Part shown: positions 1 to 8,292 of the stretch, piece after piece
Layout of the letters: each line of letters starts with the position of its first letter
How positions within the stretch are numbered: position 1 is the first letter of the stretch
Assembly (NCBI GenBank): GCA_029062165.1
Contig: JAIDQQ010000023.1
Coordinates: forward strand, 400,468 to 464,467
Direction of reading: 5' to 3'
DNA length: 64,000 nucleotides
Source: Ruminococcus sp.
Lineage (GTDB): Bacteria > Bacillota > Clostridia > Oscillospirales > Ruminococcaceae
Program-made: the position numbers and the translations under genes
The notes under the pieces: generated by a model
Seen by the model: only the letters and a program-made list of their open reading frames with translations
Told to the model about the DNA's origin: nothing
Database searches by the model: none

Positions 1-345
1 CTTCTGGGAGAAAACGGCGAAATGGGCGACGACTGGGCAGAACAATTAATACAGTTATCAGAAAATACTCTTGTTGAATGTACACTACCGGAAAATGACC
101 TTGCGGTTATGTATGAGTTCGTGAACAGTGCGGAAATAGAAGATGTTCCTGTTTTCAAGGAATATGCTGAAACGGTTTATGATGTCGGATTTAATACATT
201 ATATCTTCTGAAAAAAACAGACGGTATTTATACACAGCAGAAATTATGTGTTTCCGGACAGACCAACGAATATATTAATGATGATAAAGTTATAGATTTC
301 TGTAATTTTATGAGTGAAAATAATTACTTTATTATGAATTGGTGA
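1..345 (+). CDS. Unknown protein, 5' end outside the window
   Basis: The reading frame is open from the first base, so this is the C-terminal part (about 114 residues) of a longer protein; the ATG at 22 has no convincing ribosome site and is probably internal. The visible part is acidic, with aromatic residues near the end (…NNYFIMNW), and has no membrane segment or motif I recognise. It ends 30 bases before the GH3 gene and could be the end of the same transcript. Function unknown. Confidence 0.55.
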   Translation, partial: LLGENGEMGDDWAEQLIQLSENTLVECTLPENDLAVMYEFVNSAEIEDVPVFKEYAETVYDVGFNTLYLLKKTDGIYTQQKLCVSGQTNEYINDDKVIDFCNFMSENNYFIMNW

Positions 346-375
346 AATAATTATATATCAGGAGGTTTTTTTTAA

Positions 376-3153
376 ATGAAAACACTTGACTGGAGCAGAT
401 ACCTTGAAAAAGCCGTACAGGTTGCTTCCGAAGGTATCGTAATGCTTGAAAACAATAATAACACCCTACCGCTTGACAGTAGTAAACCTGTAGCGATATT
501 CGGCAGAATACAGTTACACTACTATAAAAGCGGTACTGGTTCAGGTGGTATGGTCAATGTATCGAAAGTCACCGGCATAACCGACGGTCTCATTGAAGCC
601 GGTATCGAAATTGATACGGAATTACTTGACATCTATAAGAAGTGGGACGAGCTTAACCCATACGATATGGGAGCAGGCTGGGGTAATGAACCGTGGTCAC
701 AGGTGGAAATGCCTATTGATACCGAAACTGTCCGGAAATCCGCAGAAAAATGCGATACGGCTATAGTAATAATCGGACGTACCGCCGGTGAGGAACAGGA
801 TTCAAAAGTTGAAGAGGGTTCTTACCTGCTCACAGATGCGGAAAATGATATGTTGGAAAAAGTCCGTAATGAGTTTAAGAAAGTAGTAGTTTTATTGAAC
901 GTCGGCGGAATTATAGATATGTCTTTTGTCGATAAGTATAAACCCGATGCCGTGCTGTACGTATGGCAGGGTGGTATGACCGGCGGTACAGGTGTAGCAA
1001 ATGTTCTGACCGGAAAAATAAGTCCATGTGGAAAACTTCCCGACACTATTGCATATAGAATAAATGACTATCATTACGTTCGTGACTTTGGCGGTAAGGA
1101 AAGAAATTTCTATTGTGAGGATATTTACGTAGGTTACAGATTTTTTGAGACTTTTGCAAGGATAGCGGTGCGTTATCCTTTCGGTTACGGACTTTCATAT
1201 ACTGATTTTAAAATAACTTTAAAGGAAAAAATATATAATGATGATTCAGTAACCTTGCGTGTGAAAGTCACCAATACCGGAAGTTACAGCGGTAAGGAAG
1301 TTGTACAGGTCTATTGCAGACAGCCACAAGGTGAACTTGGTAAACCGGCAAAAGTATTATGCGGTTTCGCTAAAACAAAGACCCTTGCACCGTCTGAAAG
1401 TCAGATACTTGAAATAAAAGTAAACTATTATGATGTTGCGTCTTATGACGATTCGGGAGTGACCGGACACAGATTCTGTTGGGTGCTTGAAAAAGGTCAA
1501 TATAAATTTTGGGTCGGCAACAGCGTAAGAAACACAAAAATCGTTTGTTCCTGCAACATTGAGGAAACTAAAGTTTTACAGAAATGCTCTCAGGCTATGC
1601 CACCTGTTATTGCTTTCGAGAGAATAAAGCCAGTACATACCGAAAAATGCCGTATGCTTATTACCGAAAATGTACCGTTGATTGAATATGACGAAAATCA
1701 AAGAAGAATTGAAAATCTTCCGGCAGAAATAGAATATACTGGTGATAAGGGTATCAAATTATCGGACGTTAAAAACGGTACACACTCAATGACGGAATTT
1801 ATAGCACAGTTTTCAGATTATGACTTGTCGTGTATAATTCGTGGCGAGGGTATGGGAAGTCCGAAAGTTACAGCCGGTACGGCGTCGGCATTTGGTGGAA
1901 TTTCTGAAAATCTTGAAAAATTCGGAATCCCTGCCGGTTGTTGCAGTGATGGACCGTCCGGAATGAGACTTGATTGTGGTACAAAAGCATTCAGCCTGCC
2001 TAACGGTACTATGATAGCATCTACTTTCAACTGTGAACTGCTTACGGAACTTTTTGAACTTCTTGGACTTGAAATGTCCGCTAATAAAGTGGACTGTCTG
2101 TTAGGTCCTGGAATGAATATCCACCGCCATGTGCTGAACGGCAGAAATTTTGAATATTTTTCCGAAGACCCATTCTTAACAGGTCATATGGCAACCGCTG
2201 AACTTAAAGGGCTTCATAAGTCGGGCGTGACCGGTACTATAAAGCACTTCTGCGGAAACAATCAGGAAACAAAACGTCATAATATTGATTCCATAGTTTC
2301 GGAACGTGCTTTGCGTGAAATTTATCTTAAAGGTTTTGAAATCGCCGTGAAATGCGGTAATGCAAAGAGTATAATGACCACATACGGAGCTGTAAACGGT
2401 TTATGGACTGCCGGAAATTTTGACCTGAATACAACTATTCTCCGTAATGAGTGGGGATTCACAGGCATTACTATGACTGACTGGTGGGCAAATATAAATT
2501 CACGTGGCGGACTTCCGGATAAAACGGATTTTTCTTCTATGGCAAAGGCACAGAATGATTTATACATGGTATGTGCTGACGGCTCTTCCGGTAACGACAA
2601 TACACTTGAAGAACTCGGCAAGGGAAATATTTTCCGTAGCGAACTCCAGCGGAACGCCATGAATATATGTAATTTCCTTATGGACACTCACGCTATGGAA
2701 CGTCTTGACGGTACGGAAGAAAAGGTTGAAATAATAAACCGTCCGGACGGCGACACCGAAAACGATACTCCGGTAGTATTCTACGAACTGGATGGCAATT
2801 TAACTCTTGACCTTACCGGCATTAAAGCTGAAAAGGATAGTCATTACAGTTTTGCACTTACTGTAAATAAATCCGGTTTCTATGAGGTAAAAATAACGGC
2901 GTCATCTAATCAGAGCGAAACTGCACAGATATCAGTTACACTTTTCGCAATGGGTACGGCTTCCGGCACTTTCACATGGAACGGTACTGACGGTCTGCCG
3001 GTTTCTTATGCAAAGGAGATACCTATGTTTTCGAGATTCACGACTATAAGGCTTTATTTCGCACAGAACGGTCTTGACCTGAAAAGCATTGAATTTAATC
3101 TTACACGTGAAGCACAAAGTCTTGAAGAAGTTGCTTTCAGACAGGAGGACTGA
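376..3153 (+). CDS. GH3 family beta-glucosidase-like glycosidase, reversed domain order
   Basis: A 925-residue glycoside hydrolase family 3 protein without a signal peptide, so probably cytoplasmic and acting on imported oligosaccharides. The domains are permuted: the GH3 C-terminal alpha/beta domain comes first (about residues 10-240, SEGIVMLENN), then a fibronectin-III-like domain (about 290-400, VKVTNTGSYSGKEVVQVY), then the catalytic TIM barrel (about 480-800) with GPGMNIHRHVLNGRNFEYFS, IKHFCGNNQE and MTDWW. The Asp of MTDWW, about residue 702, is the expected nucleophile. A beta-rich tail of about 115 residues follows. This order is known from Ruminococcus beta-glucosidases; substrate preference cannot be read from sequence. 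An AGGAGG site lies 5' of the ATG, and the next gene starts 5 bases after the stop. Confidence 0.9.
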   Translation: MKTLDWSRYLEKAVQVASEGIVMLENNNNTLPLDSSKPVAIFGRIQLHYYKSGTGSGGMVNVSKVTGITDGLIEAGIEIDTELLDIYKKWDELNPYDMGAGWGNEPWSQVEMPIDTETVRKSAEKCDTAIVIIGRTAGEEQDSKVEEGSYLLTDAENDMLEKVRNEFKKVVVLLNVGGIIDMSFVDKYKPDAVLYVWQGGMTGGTGVANVLTGKISPCGKLPDTIAYRINDYHYVRDFGGKERNFYCEDIYVGYRFFETFARIAVRYPFGYGLSYTDFKITLKEKIYNDDSVTLRVKVTNTGSYSGKEVVQVYCRQPQGELGKPAKVLCGFAKTKTLAPSESQILEIKVNYYDVASYDDSGVTGHRFCWVLEKGQYKFWVGNSVRNTKIVCSCNIEETKVLQKCSQAMPPVIAFERIKPVHTEKCRMLITENVPLIEYDENQRRIENLPAEIEYTGDKGIKLSDVKNGTHSMTEFIAQFSDYDLSCIIRGEGMGSPKVTAGTASAFGGISENLEKFGIPAGCCSDGPSGMRLDCGTKAFSLPNGTMIASTFNCELLTELFELLGLEMSANKVDCLLGPGMNIHRHVLNGRNFEYFSEDPFLTGHMATAELKGLHKSGVTGTIKHFCGNNQETKRHNIDSIVSERALREIYLKGFEIAVKCGNAKSIMTTYGAVNGLWTAGNFDLNTTILRNEWGFTGITMTDWWANINSRGGLPDKTDFSSMAKAQNDLYMVCADGSSGNDNTLEELGKGNIFRSELQRNAMNICNFLMDTHAMERLDGTEEKVEIINRPDGDTENDTPVVFYELDGNLTLDLTGIKAEKDSHYSFALTVNKSGFYEVKITASSNQSETAQISVTLFAMGTASGTFTWNGTDGLPVSYAKEIPMFSRFTTIRLYFAQNGLDLKSIEFNLTREAQSLEEVAFRQED

Positions 3154-3158
3154 TTTAT

Positions 3159-3500
3159 ATGAATATACAGATATTCGGTACTAAAAAATGTTCCGATACC
3201 CGAAAGGCTGAACGTTTTTTCAAGGAACGTCGTATTAAGTACCAGTTTATAGACATGAAAGAAAAAGACATGAGTAAAGGCGAGTTCAACAGCGTGAAAC
3301 AGTCCGTAGGCGGTCTTGACAATCTCATTGACCAAAATGCTAAAGACAAAGATTTAATTATTCTTATAAAATATCTCTCCGATACCAACAAGGAAGAAAA
3401 AGTCTTTGAAAATCAGCATATAATAAAAACTCCGGTAGTCCGGAACGGTAAAAAGGCAACTGTCGGATATTGTCCGGACATCTGGAAAGAATGGGACTGA
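3159..3500 (+). CDS. ArsC/Spx family thioredoxin-fold protein
   Basis: A 113-residue protein of the arsenate reductase/Spx family. It opens with IQIFGTKKCSDTRKAERFF, placing a single redox Cys at residue 11 with no CxxC partner (CSDT), and has the later TPVVRNGKKATVGY segment with the conserved Arg. The length is normal. With one Cys it may be a glutathione- or mycothiol-independent reductase, a YffB-like protein or an Spx-like regulator; sequence alone does not decide. It is 5 bases downstream of the GH3 gene and preceded by an AGGAGG overlapping that gene's end, so the two are likely cotranscribed. Confidence 0.75.
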   Translation: MNIQIFGTKKCSDTRKAERFFKERRIKYQFIDMKEKDMSKGEFNSVKQSVGGLDNLIDQNAKDKDLIILIKYLSDTNKEEKVFENQHIIKTPVVRNGKKATVGYCPDIWKEWD

Positions 3501-3576
3501 CAAAATAGTTAAAAGATAAAAATATTGAATTTTCAGGAAATTTTTTTCAAAAATACGTGCAATTCACACAGATATA

Positions 3577-3585
3577 TGTTATAAT
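3577..3585 (+). promoter_or_regulatory. Extended -10 promoter for the SPFH gene
   Basis: TGTTATAAT is an extended -10 element (TGn plus a perfect TATAAT). The -35 region about 17 bases upstream is poor. It lies 50 bases before the SPFH gene, which has its own AAAGGAG ribosome site. Confidence 0.5.
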
Positions 3586-3634
3586 TGATTTATAAAAAAT
3601 CTGATTATTCAGTTTCTGAAAGGAGTTAATCAAT

Positions 3635-4993
3635 ATGGGACTTATTCAGGCGGCATTAGTCGCAACAGGTTCAGCTTTCGGCGATACATGGAAGGAATTT
3701 TTCTACTGTGATGCTCTTCCGGCAGATGTACTCGTTGTAAAGGGAAAGAAAAGAACATCTACATTTTCCGCTAACAGAGGAAATGACAACGTCATTACTA
3801 ACGGAAGTAAAATAGCAGTCAGCGACGGTCAGTGTATGATTATCGTTGACCAGGGGGCAGTAGTAGAAGTATGTGCCGTTCCTGGTGAATACGTTTACGA
3901 TATGTCAACAGAACCAAGCCTTTTCGGCGGAAACCTCGGAACTAACATAAAGGAAACTTTCAAACTTATCGGCAAGAGAATTTCTTATGGCGGAGATACC
4001 GCACATGACCAGCGAATCTATTATTTCAATCTCAAGGAACTCACCAATAATAAATTCGGTACTCAAAATCCTGTACCGTTCCGCATGACCTATACCGACA
4101 TCGGCAGAAATTTCACTGTCGGCGTACGCTGTAACGGTGTATACTCTTACCGCATTGCAGACCCGTTACTGTTTTATACAAATGTATGCGGTAATGTTTC
4201 GTCAGCGTATACACGTGCAAGTATTGACCAGCAGTTGAAATCCGAATTTCTTAACGCACTTAATCCGGCATTTGCGAAACTCTCACAGAGCGGTTTGCGT
4301 TATGACGAGTTACCGCTTCATACTGTGGAACTTTCCGACGCTATGGGAAGTGTACTTTCGCCACAGTGGAGTGAAAAAAGAGGTCTCGAAGTAGTTTCGG
4401 TTGCTATAAATTCCGTTACTATCTCGAAAGACGACGAAGAAAGAATAAAGAAATTCGAGGATACTGCATGGAATCGTGACGCTTCCAATGCTGCCGCAAT
4501 GTTGGTGAACGCTCAGGCAAATGCCATGACCGCTGCCGCAAGTAATCCTAACGGAGCAGGCATGGGATTCTATGGTATGAATATGGCTCAACAGGCTGGC
4601 GGTATCAATGCACAGCAACTTTTCCAGATGGGTACACAACAACGTAATAATTCCGCTGATTCTTGGAAATGTTCATGTGGTACTTCAAATATCGGAAAAT
4701 TCTGTCAGAACTGCGGTAAACCTAAGCCGTCGGATAACAGGTGGAAATGTTCGTGCGGTGCGGAGAATACCGGAAAATTCTGTCAGAACTGCGGTAAGCC
4801 TAAGCCGGTTGATGACAATAAGTGGAAATGTTCATGCGGTGCGGAAAATACCGGTAAATTCTGTGCGGAATGCGGTAAACCTAAGCCGTCCGGAAAAGAA
4901 CAGTCTGTAACGTGTCAGTCATGTGGCTGGATTCCGGAAGATATGAATAATATACCTAAATTCTGTCCGGAATGTGGCGAGCCTCTTAAATAA
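3635..4993 (+). CDS. SPFH domain protein with C-terminal zinc-ribbon repeats (YdjI-like)
   Basis: A 452-residue protein. Residues about 1-300 resemble the SPFH/band-7-like domain of Bacillus YdjI and the so-called virion core proteins (MGLIQAALVATGSAFGDTWKEFF, then a long beta-rich region). An Ala/Asn/Gly/Met-rich linker (about 285-340) leads to four treble-Cys zinc ribbons: three near-identical WKCSCG…GKFC..CGKPKP units and a divergent last one (CQSCGW…KFCPECGEPL). YdjI-type proteins are linked to membrane stress and to phage-shock-like systems in Bacillus; that role here is inference. No PspA or liaI-like neighbour is seen. It has its own promoter and stands as a single gene. Confidence 0.8.
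   Translation: MGLIQAALVATGSAFGDTWKEFFYCDALPADVLVVKGKKRTSTFSANRGNDNVITNGSKIAVSDGQCMIIVDQGAVVEVCAVPGEYVYDMSTEPSLFGGNLGTNIKETFKLIGKRISYGGDTAHDQRIYYFNLKELTNNKFGTQNPVPFRMTYTDIGRNFTVGVRCNGVYSYRIADPLLFYTNVCGNVSSAYTRASIDQQLKSEFLNALNPAFAKLSQSGLRYDELPLHTVELSDAMGSVLSPQWSEKRGLEVVSVAINSVTISKDDEERIKKFEDTAWNRDASNAAAMLVNAQANAMTAAASNPNGAGMGFYGMNMAQQAGGINAQQLFQMGTQQRNNSADSWKCSCGTSNIGKFCQNCGKPKPSDNRWKCSCGAENTGKFCQNCGKPKPVDDNKWKCSCGAENTGKFCAECGKPKPSGKEQSVTCQSCGWIPEDMNNIPKFCPECGEPLK
4663..4888 (+). repeat. Three in-frame ~66-bp direct repeats encoding zinc ribbons
   Basis: Units at 4663-4729, 4742-4807 and 4823-4888 each encode WKCSCG…GKFC..CGKPKP and are highly alike at DNA level, separated by 12-15 bp linkers. 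This suggests recent tandem duplication and possible copy-number variation within the gene. Confidence 0.85.
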
Positions 4994-5005
4994 AATATAA
5001 TAAAA

Positions 5006-5034
5006 TTATCCCTCCGTGACGTGCGGGGGGATAA
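5006..5034 (+). terminator. Hairpin after the SPFH gene
   Basis: TTATCCCTCC pairs with GGGGGGATAA (one G-T wobble) around a 9-base loop. There is no U-run, only AT-rich sequence, so termination efficiency is uncertain. It separates the SPFH gene from glmS. Confidence 0.45.
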
Positions 5035-5073
5035 ATATAATATAATAAAAATTCATACATGGAGGAATTTTAT

Positions 5074-6912
5074 ATGTGCGGAATAGTAGGTTTCACAGGG
5101 AGTAAACAGTCTGCCCCGATTCTGCTTGACGGTCTTTCAAAACTGGAGTACAGGGGATATGATTCAGCCGGAATAGCAGTCCGTGACGGTAACGGCAAAA
5201 CCGAAATAGTCAAAGCTAAGGGTAAACTTAAAACTCTCAAGGAAATGACCAACAACGGCGAAGCGGTAAAAGGTTGTTGCGGAATAGGTCATACAAGATG
5301 GGCTACACATGGTGAACCCTCTGCCCTGAACGCTCACCCACACGCCAGTGACGACGAAAGCGTTATATGCGTTCATAATGGTATTATCGAAAACTATCAG
5401 GAATTAAAGGAAAAACTTTCAAAAAGCGGATATACATTCAGGTCACAGACCGATACGGAAGTTGCCGTAAAGCTGATAGATTACTATTATAAAAAATATA
5501 ATTTAGGTGCAGTAGATGCTATTGCACGTGCTATGATTAGAATAAGAGGGTCATATGCACTTGCCGTAATGTTCAGCGACTGTCCGGAAGAAATATATAC
5601 GGCACGCAAGGAAAGTCCTATGATTATAGGTATCGCCGACGGTGAAACTTATGTTGCCTCGGACGTTCCGGCTATACTGAAGTACACAAGAAATGTATAC
5701 TATATAGGCAATATGGAAATAGCTAAACTCGAAAAGGGTAAAGTGACATTTTACGATATTGACCGTGAGGAGATACAGAAAGAACTTACTGAAATCAAAT
5801 GGGATGCCGAATCCGCTGAAAAAGGTGGTTACGAACATTTCATTCTGAAAGAAATCTATGAACAGCCTAAAGTTGTACGTGATACAATAAATTCCGTTGT
5901 AAAGGACGGAAAAATAGATTTCAGTGAAATGGGACTGACAGATGACGAAATAAAGGCATTAAATCAGATTTATATAGTGGCTTGCGGTTCTGCTTATTAT
6001 GTCGGAATGGCTGTACAGTACGTAATGGAAGAACTTACTTCTCTGTCTGTAAGGGTAGAACTTGCCTCTGAATTCAGATACAGAAAAATGAAACTTGCCG
6101 AAAACAGCCTTGTGATAATAATAAGCCAGTCCGGCGAAACCGCTGACAGTCTGGCGGCGTTACGTGAAGCCAAGGAATGTGGCGTAAAGACTTTAGGAAT
6201 AGTAAATGTAGTAGGGTCTTCAATAGCACGTGAAGCCGATAATGTTTTCTATACGCTTGCAGGACCGGAAATTTCAGTGGCTACCACAAAGGCTTACAGT
6301 ACGCAACTTATAGCCGGATATCTTCTTGCCATGAAATTCGCTACAGTCCGTGAAGAAATCTCACCGGAAAGATGTTCTGAAATGATTCAGGAACTCTATA
6401 CGATTCCGGATAAGATAGTAAAAATTCTTGAGGACAAGGAACGCATACAATGGTTTGCGAACAAACTTGCCGGTGCTAAGGACGCATTTTTCATAGGACG
6501 TGGTATAGATTACGCCATAAGCCTCGAAGGAAGTCTTAAAATGAAAGAACTAAGCTATATACATTCCGAAGCATATGCTGCCGGAGAACTCAAACACGGA
6601 CCTATAAGCCTTATCGAAGACGGTATACTTGTTATAGGCGTTCTGACACAGCCCGATTTATACGAAAAAACCGTAAGTAATATGGTAGAGGTCAAGAGCC
6701 GTGGAGCGTCGTTAATGGGTCTGACGACGTATGGCAATTACAATATCGAAGATACAGCGGATTTCACAGTATATATCCCGAAAACTGACCCTCTTTTCGC
6801 CGGAAGTCTTTCGGTAATACCGTTACAGCTTTTAGGATATTATGTATCAGTCGCCAAAGGTTACGACGTCGACAAACCGAGGAATCTTGCAAAGAGCGTT
6901 ACAGTAGAATAA
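5074..6912 (+). CDS. glmS: Glutamine-fructose-6-phosphate aminotransferase (isomerizing)
   Basis: Makes glucosamine-6-phosphate from fructose-6-phosphate and glutamine, the entry step of amino-sugar and peptidoglycan synthesis. The start is set at the ATG giving MCGIVGFTG, because the Cys at position 2 is the glutaminase nucleophile; GGAGGA lies 8 bases upstream. A start five codons earlier would bury that Cys. The 612 residues comprise the Ntn glutaminase domain (about 1-220; GHTRWATHG) and two SIS sugar-isomerase domains (VACGSAYYVG, SQSGETADS, GRGIDYAISLEGSLKMKEL, and the terminal DKPRNLAKSVTVE). The 80 bases upstream are too short for a glmS ribozyme. Confidence 0.97.
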   Translation: MCGIVGFTGSKQSAPILLDGLSKLEYRGYDSAGIAVRDGNGKTEIVKAKGKLKTLKEMTNNGEAVKGCCGIGHTRWATHGEPSALNAHPHASDDESVICVHNGIIENYQELKEKLSKSGYTFRSQTDTEVAVKLIDYYYKKYNLGAVDAIARAMIRIRGSYALAVMFSDCPEEIYTARKESPMIIGIADGETYVASDVPAILKYTRNVYYIGNMEIAKLEKGKVTFYDIDREEIQKELTEIKWDAESAEKGGYEHFILKEIYEQPKVVRDTINSVVKDGKIDFSEMGLTDDEIKALNQIYIVACGSAYYVGMAVQYVMEELTSLSVRVELASEFRYRKMKLAENSLVIIISQSGETADSLAALREAKECGVKTLGIVNVVGSSIAREADNVFYTLAGPEISVATTKAYSTQLIAGYLLAMKFATVREEISPERCSEMIQELYTIPDKIVKILEDKERIQWFANKLAGAKDAFFIGRGIDYAISLEGSLKMKELSYIHSEAYAAGELKHGPISLIEDGILVIGVLTQPDLYEKTVSNMVEVKSRGASLMGLTTYGNYNIEDTADFTVYIPKTDPLFAGSLSVIPLQLLGYYVSVAKGYDVDKPRNLAKSVTVE

Positions 6913-6919
6913 ACAGAAA

Positions 6920-6953
6920 ATTCTGTCGGGGGAAACTCCGGCAGAATGTTTTT
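6920..6953 (+). terminator. Rho-independent terminator of glmS
   Basis: ATTCTGTCGG pairs with CCGGCAGAAT (one wobble) around GGGAAACT, followed by a G and five T. Confidence 0.8.
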
Positions 6954-6974
6954 ACAGAAAGAAGTGATAAAAGC

Positions 6975-7610
6975 ATGAGTAAACTGAATGATTTAATAAA
7001 AGAACTATGTCCCGACGGCGTGGAATTTAAACCGCTGGGGGAAATTGCAACTATTGTACGTGGTGCTTCTCCACGTCCGATAAAATATTTTGTGACTGAT
7101 GATATAAAAAATGGTATTCACTGGATAAAAATAGGCGATGTTTCACCTGAATCAAAATATATTACGGACACTAAAGAATATATTACTATTGACGGAGCAA
7201 AAAAATCAAAATTTGTTCATAAAGGTGATTTTATACTTTCCAATTCAATGAGTTTCGGAAGACCATATATATTAGATATTGACGGCTGTATTCATGACGG
7301 CTGGCTTTCTTTAAGTGGTTTTGAAGATTATGTTTCTGCTGATTATCTTTATTATATTTTAATGTCACCTCACATACAGAATGAAATGAAAAAAAAGGCA
7401 TCATTTAGTGGTGCTGTAAGTAATTTAAATGCTGATATAGTAAAATGTATAAAAATTCCTGTACCGCCTTTAGAGGTACAATGTGAAATTGTTCGTATAC
7501 TTGATAAATTCACGGAAATGATAGAACTTTTAAAGCGTGAAACTGATTTGAGGAAAAAACAATATGAATACTACAGGGACAAATTACTGACTTTTGAGGA
7601 GTTGAAATAA
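6975..7610 (+). CDS. hsdS: Orphan half-size type I restriction specificity subunit (HsdS)
   Basis: The 211 residues match one half of an HsdS: an N-terminal lead-in (LIKELCPDGVEFKPLGEI), one target-recognition domain (about 20-160), then the helical conserved region (PPLEVQCEIVRILDKFTEM…LRKKQYEYYRDKLLTF). A full HsdS has two such halves and about 400 residues. No hsdM or hsdR lies in the window. It could be a dimerising half-subunit serving a distant HsdM, a recombination cassette, or a remnant. The reading frame is intact. The sequence looks more A/T-rich than glmS next to it. The methyltransferase gene begins 2 bases after its stop. Confidence 0.85.
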   Translation: MSKLNDLIKELCPDGVEFKPLGEIATIVRGASPRPIKYFVTDDIKNGIHWIKIGDVSPESKYITDTKEYITIDGAKKSKFVHKGDFILSNSMSFGRPYILDIDGCIHDGWLSLSGFEDYVSADYLYYILMSPHIQNEMKKKASFSGAVSNLNADIVKCIKIPVPPLEVQCEIVRILDKFTEMIELLKRETDLRKKQYEYYRDKLLTFEELK

Positions 7611-7611
7611 T

Positions 7612-8247
7612 ATGAACGAAACAGAAAAATCAATAACTGAACAGGGAAATCCGGCAAAACCTGTCGGAAAAGCCGGTGAGGAAATGCTTATCCGGATGAA
7701 CGCATCACACTATGATGTTACCGGCTGGGCTTTGGATTTCATGGAACTTTCCGGCAATGAGACAGTACTGGATATAGGTTGCGGTGGCGGTGAGACTTTA
7801 AAGCGCATATCGCAGAAAACTACCGGACATCTGACAGGTCTTGACTATTCGCCGGTATCGGTAAAGATGACAGGTCAGCGGAATGCGGAAATAATAGCTT
7901 CTGGCAGAATGAATGTAATTGAAGCGTCAGTCGAAAAAATGCCGTTTTCAGACAATTCTTTTGACAGGATTATAACAGTAGAGAGTTTTTATTTCTGGAA
8001 GAATCCGCCGGAAAATCTGAAAGAAGTCCACAGGGTACTTGCAACAGACGGAATATTTCTGATTGTAGCGGATATACACGGTGGCATTGAACTTTCTGAC
8101 AAAGCACTTGAAAATATCAGGAAGTATAATTTATATAATCCCACTCTGGAAGAGTTTCATGAACTTCTTGAAAATGCCGGTTTTAAAGATGTGAAAATCC
8201 ATACAGAATCGGGTACTGACTGGATTTGTGCAGAGGGTCGGAAATAA
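7612..8247 (+). CDS. Class I SAM-dependent methyltransferase
   Basis: A 211-residue Methyltransf_11-type enzyme. Motif I is VLDIGCGGGETLKRIS (about residues 47-62), the acidic residue of motif II is in TGLDYSPVSV, and PFSDNSFDRIITVESFYFW is the post-I/motif IV region. Substrate is unknown; it lacks the NPPY-type motif of DNA methylases, so it does not supply the modification partner for the adjacent HsdS. GGAG within the end of hsdS serves as the ribosome site, suggesting cotranscription. Confidence 0.85.
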   Translation: MNETEKSITEQGNPAKPVGKAGEEMLIRMNASHYDVTGWALDFMELSGNETVLDIGCGGGETLKRISQKTTGHLTGLDYSPVSVKMTGQRNAEIIASGRMNVIEASVEKMPFSDNSFDRIITVESFYFWKNPPENLKEVHRVLATDGIFLIVADIHGGIELSDKALENIRKYNLYNPTLEEFHELLENAGFKDVKIHTESGTDWICAEGRK

Positions 8248-8252
8248 TAAAA

Positions 8253-8284
8253 AAGCCTGTGAATTTTTTAAGTTCACAGGTTTT
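8253..8284. terminator. Bidirectional terminator between convergent genes
   Basis: CCTGTGAA pairs with TTCACAGG, flanked by an A-run on the left and TTTTG on the right, so it can serve both the methyltransferase (+) and the PhzF-like gene (-). Confidence 0.8.
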
Positions 8285-8292
8285 GTCAATAT

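Noticed and set aside
4663..4888. CRISPR-like repeat array
   Set aside because: The 66-bp repeats are in-frame coding units for zinc ribbons with very short, similar spacers; no cas genes are present.
4608..4910. A second protein in the +1 frame of the zinc-ribbon repeats
   Set aside because: The open frame arises from the repeated DNA and its Asn/Arg/Val-rich product matches no family; no ribosome site.
4994..5073. glmS ribozyme upstream of glmS
   Set aside because: Only 80 bases separate the SPFH gene stop from the glmS start, including a hairpin; the ribozyme core needs about 150 bases or more, and no matching core was seen.
6975..8247. A full restriction-modification system formed by hsdS and the next methyltransferase
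   Set aside because: The methyltransferase is a small-molecule type without DNA-methylase motifs, and no nuclease or translocase gene is present.
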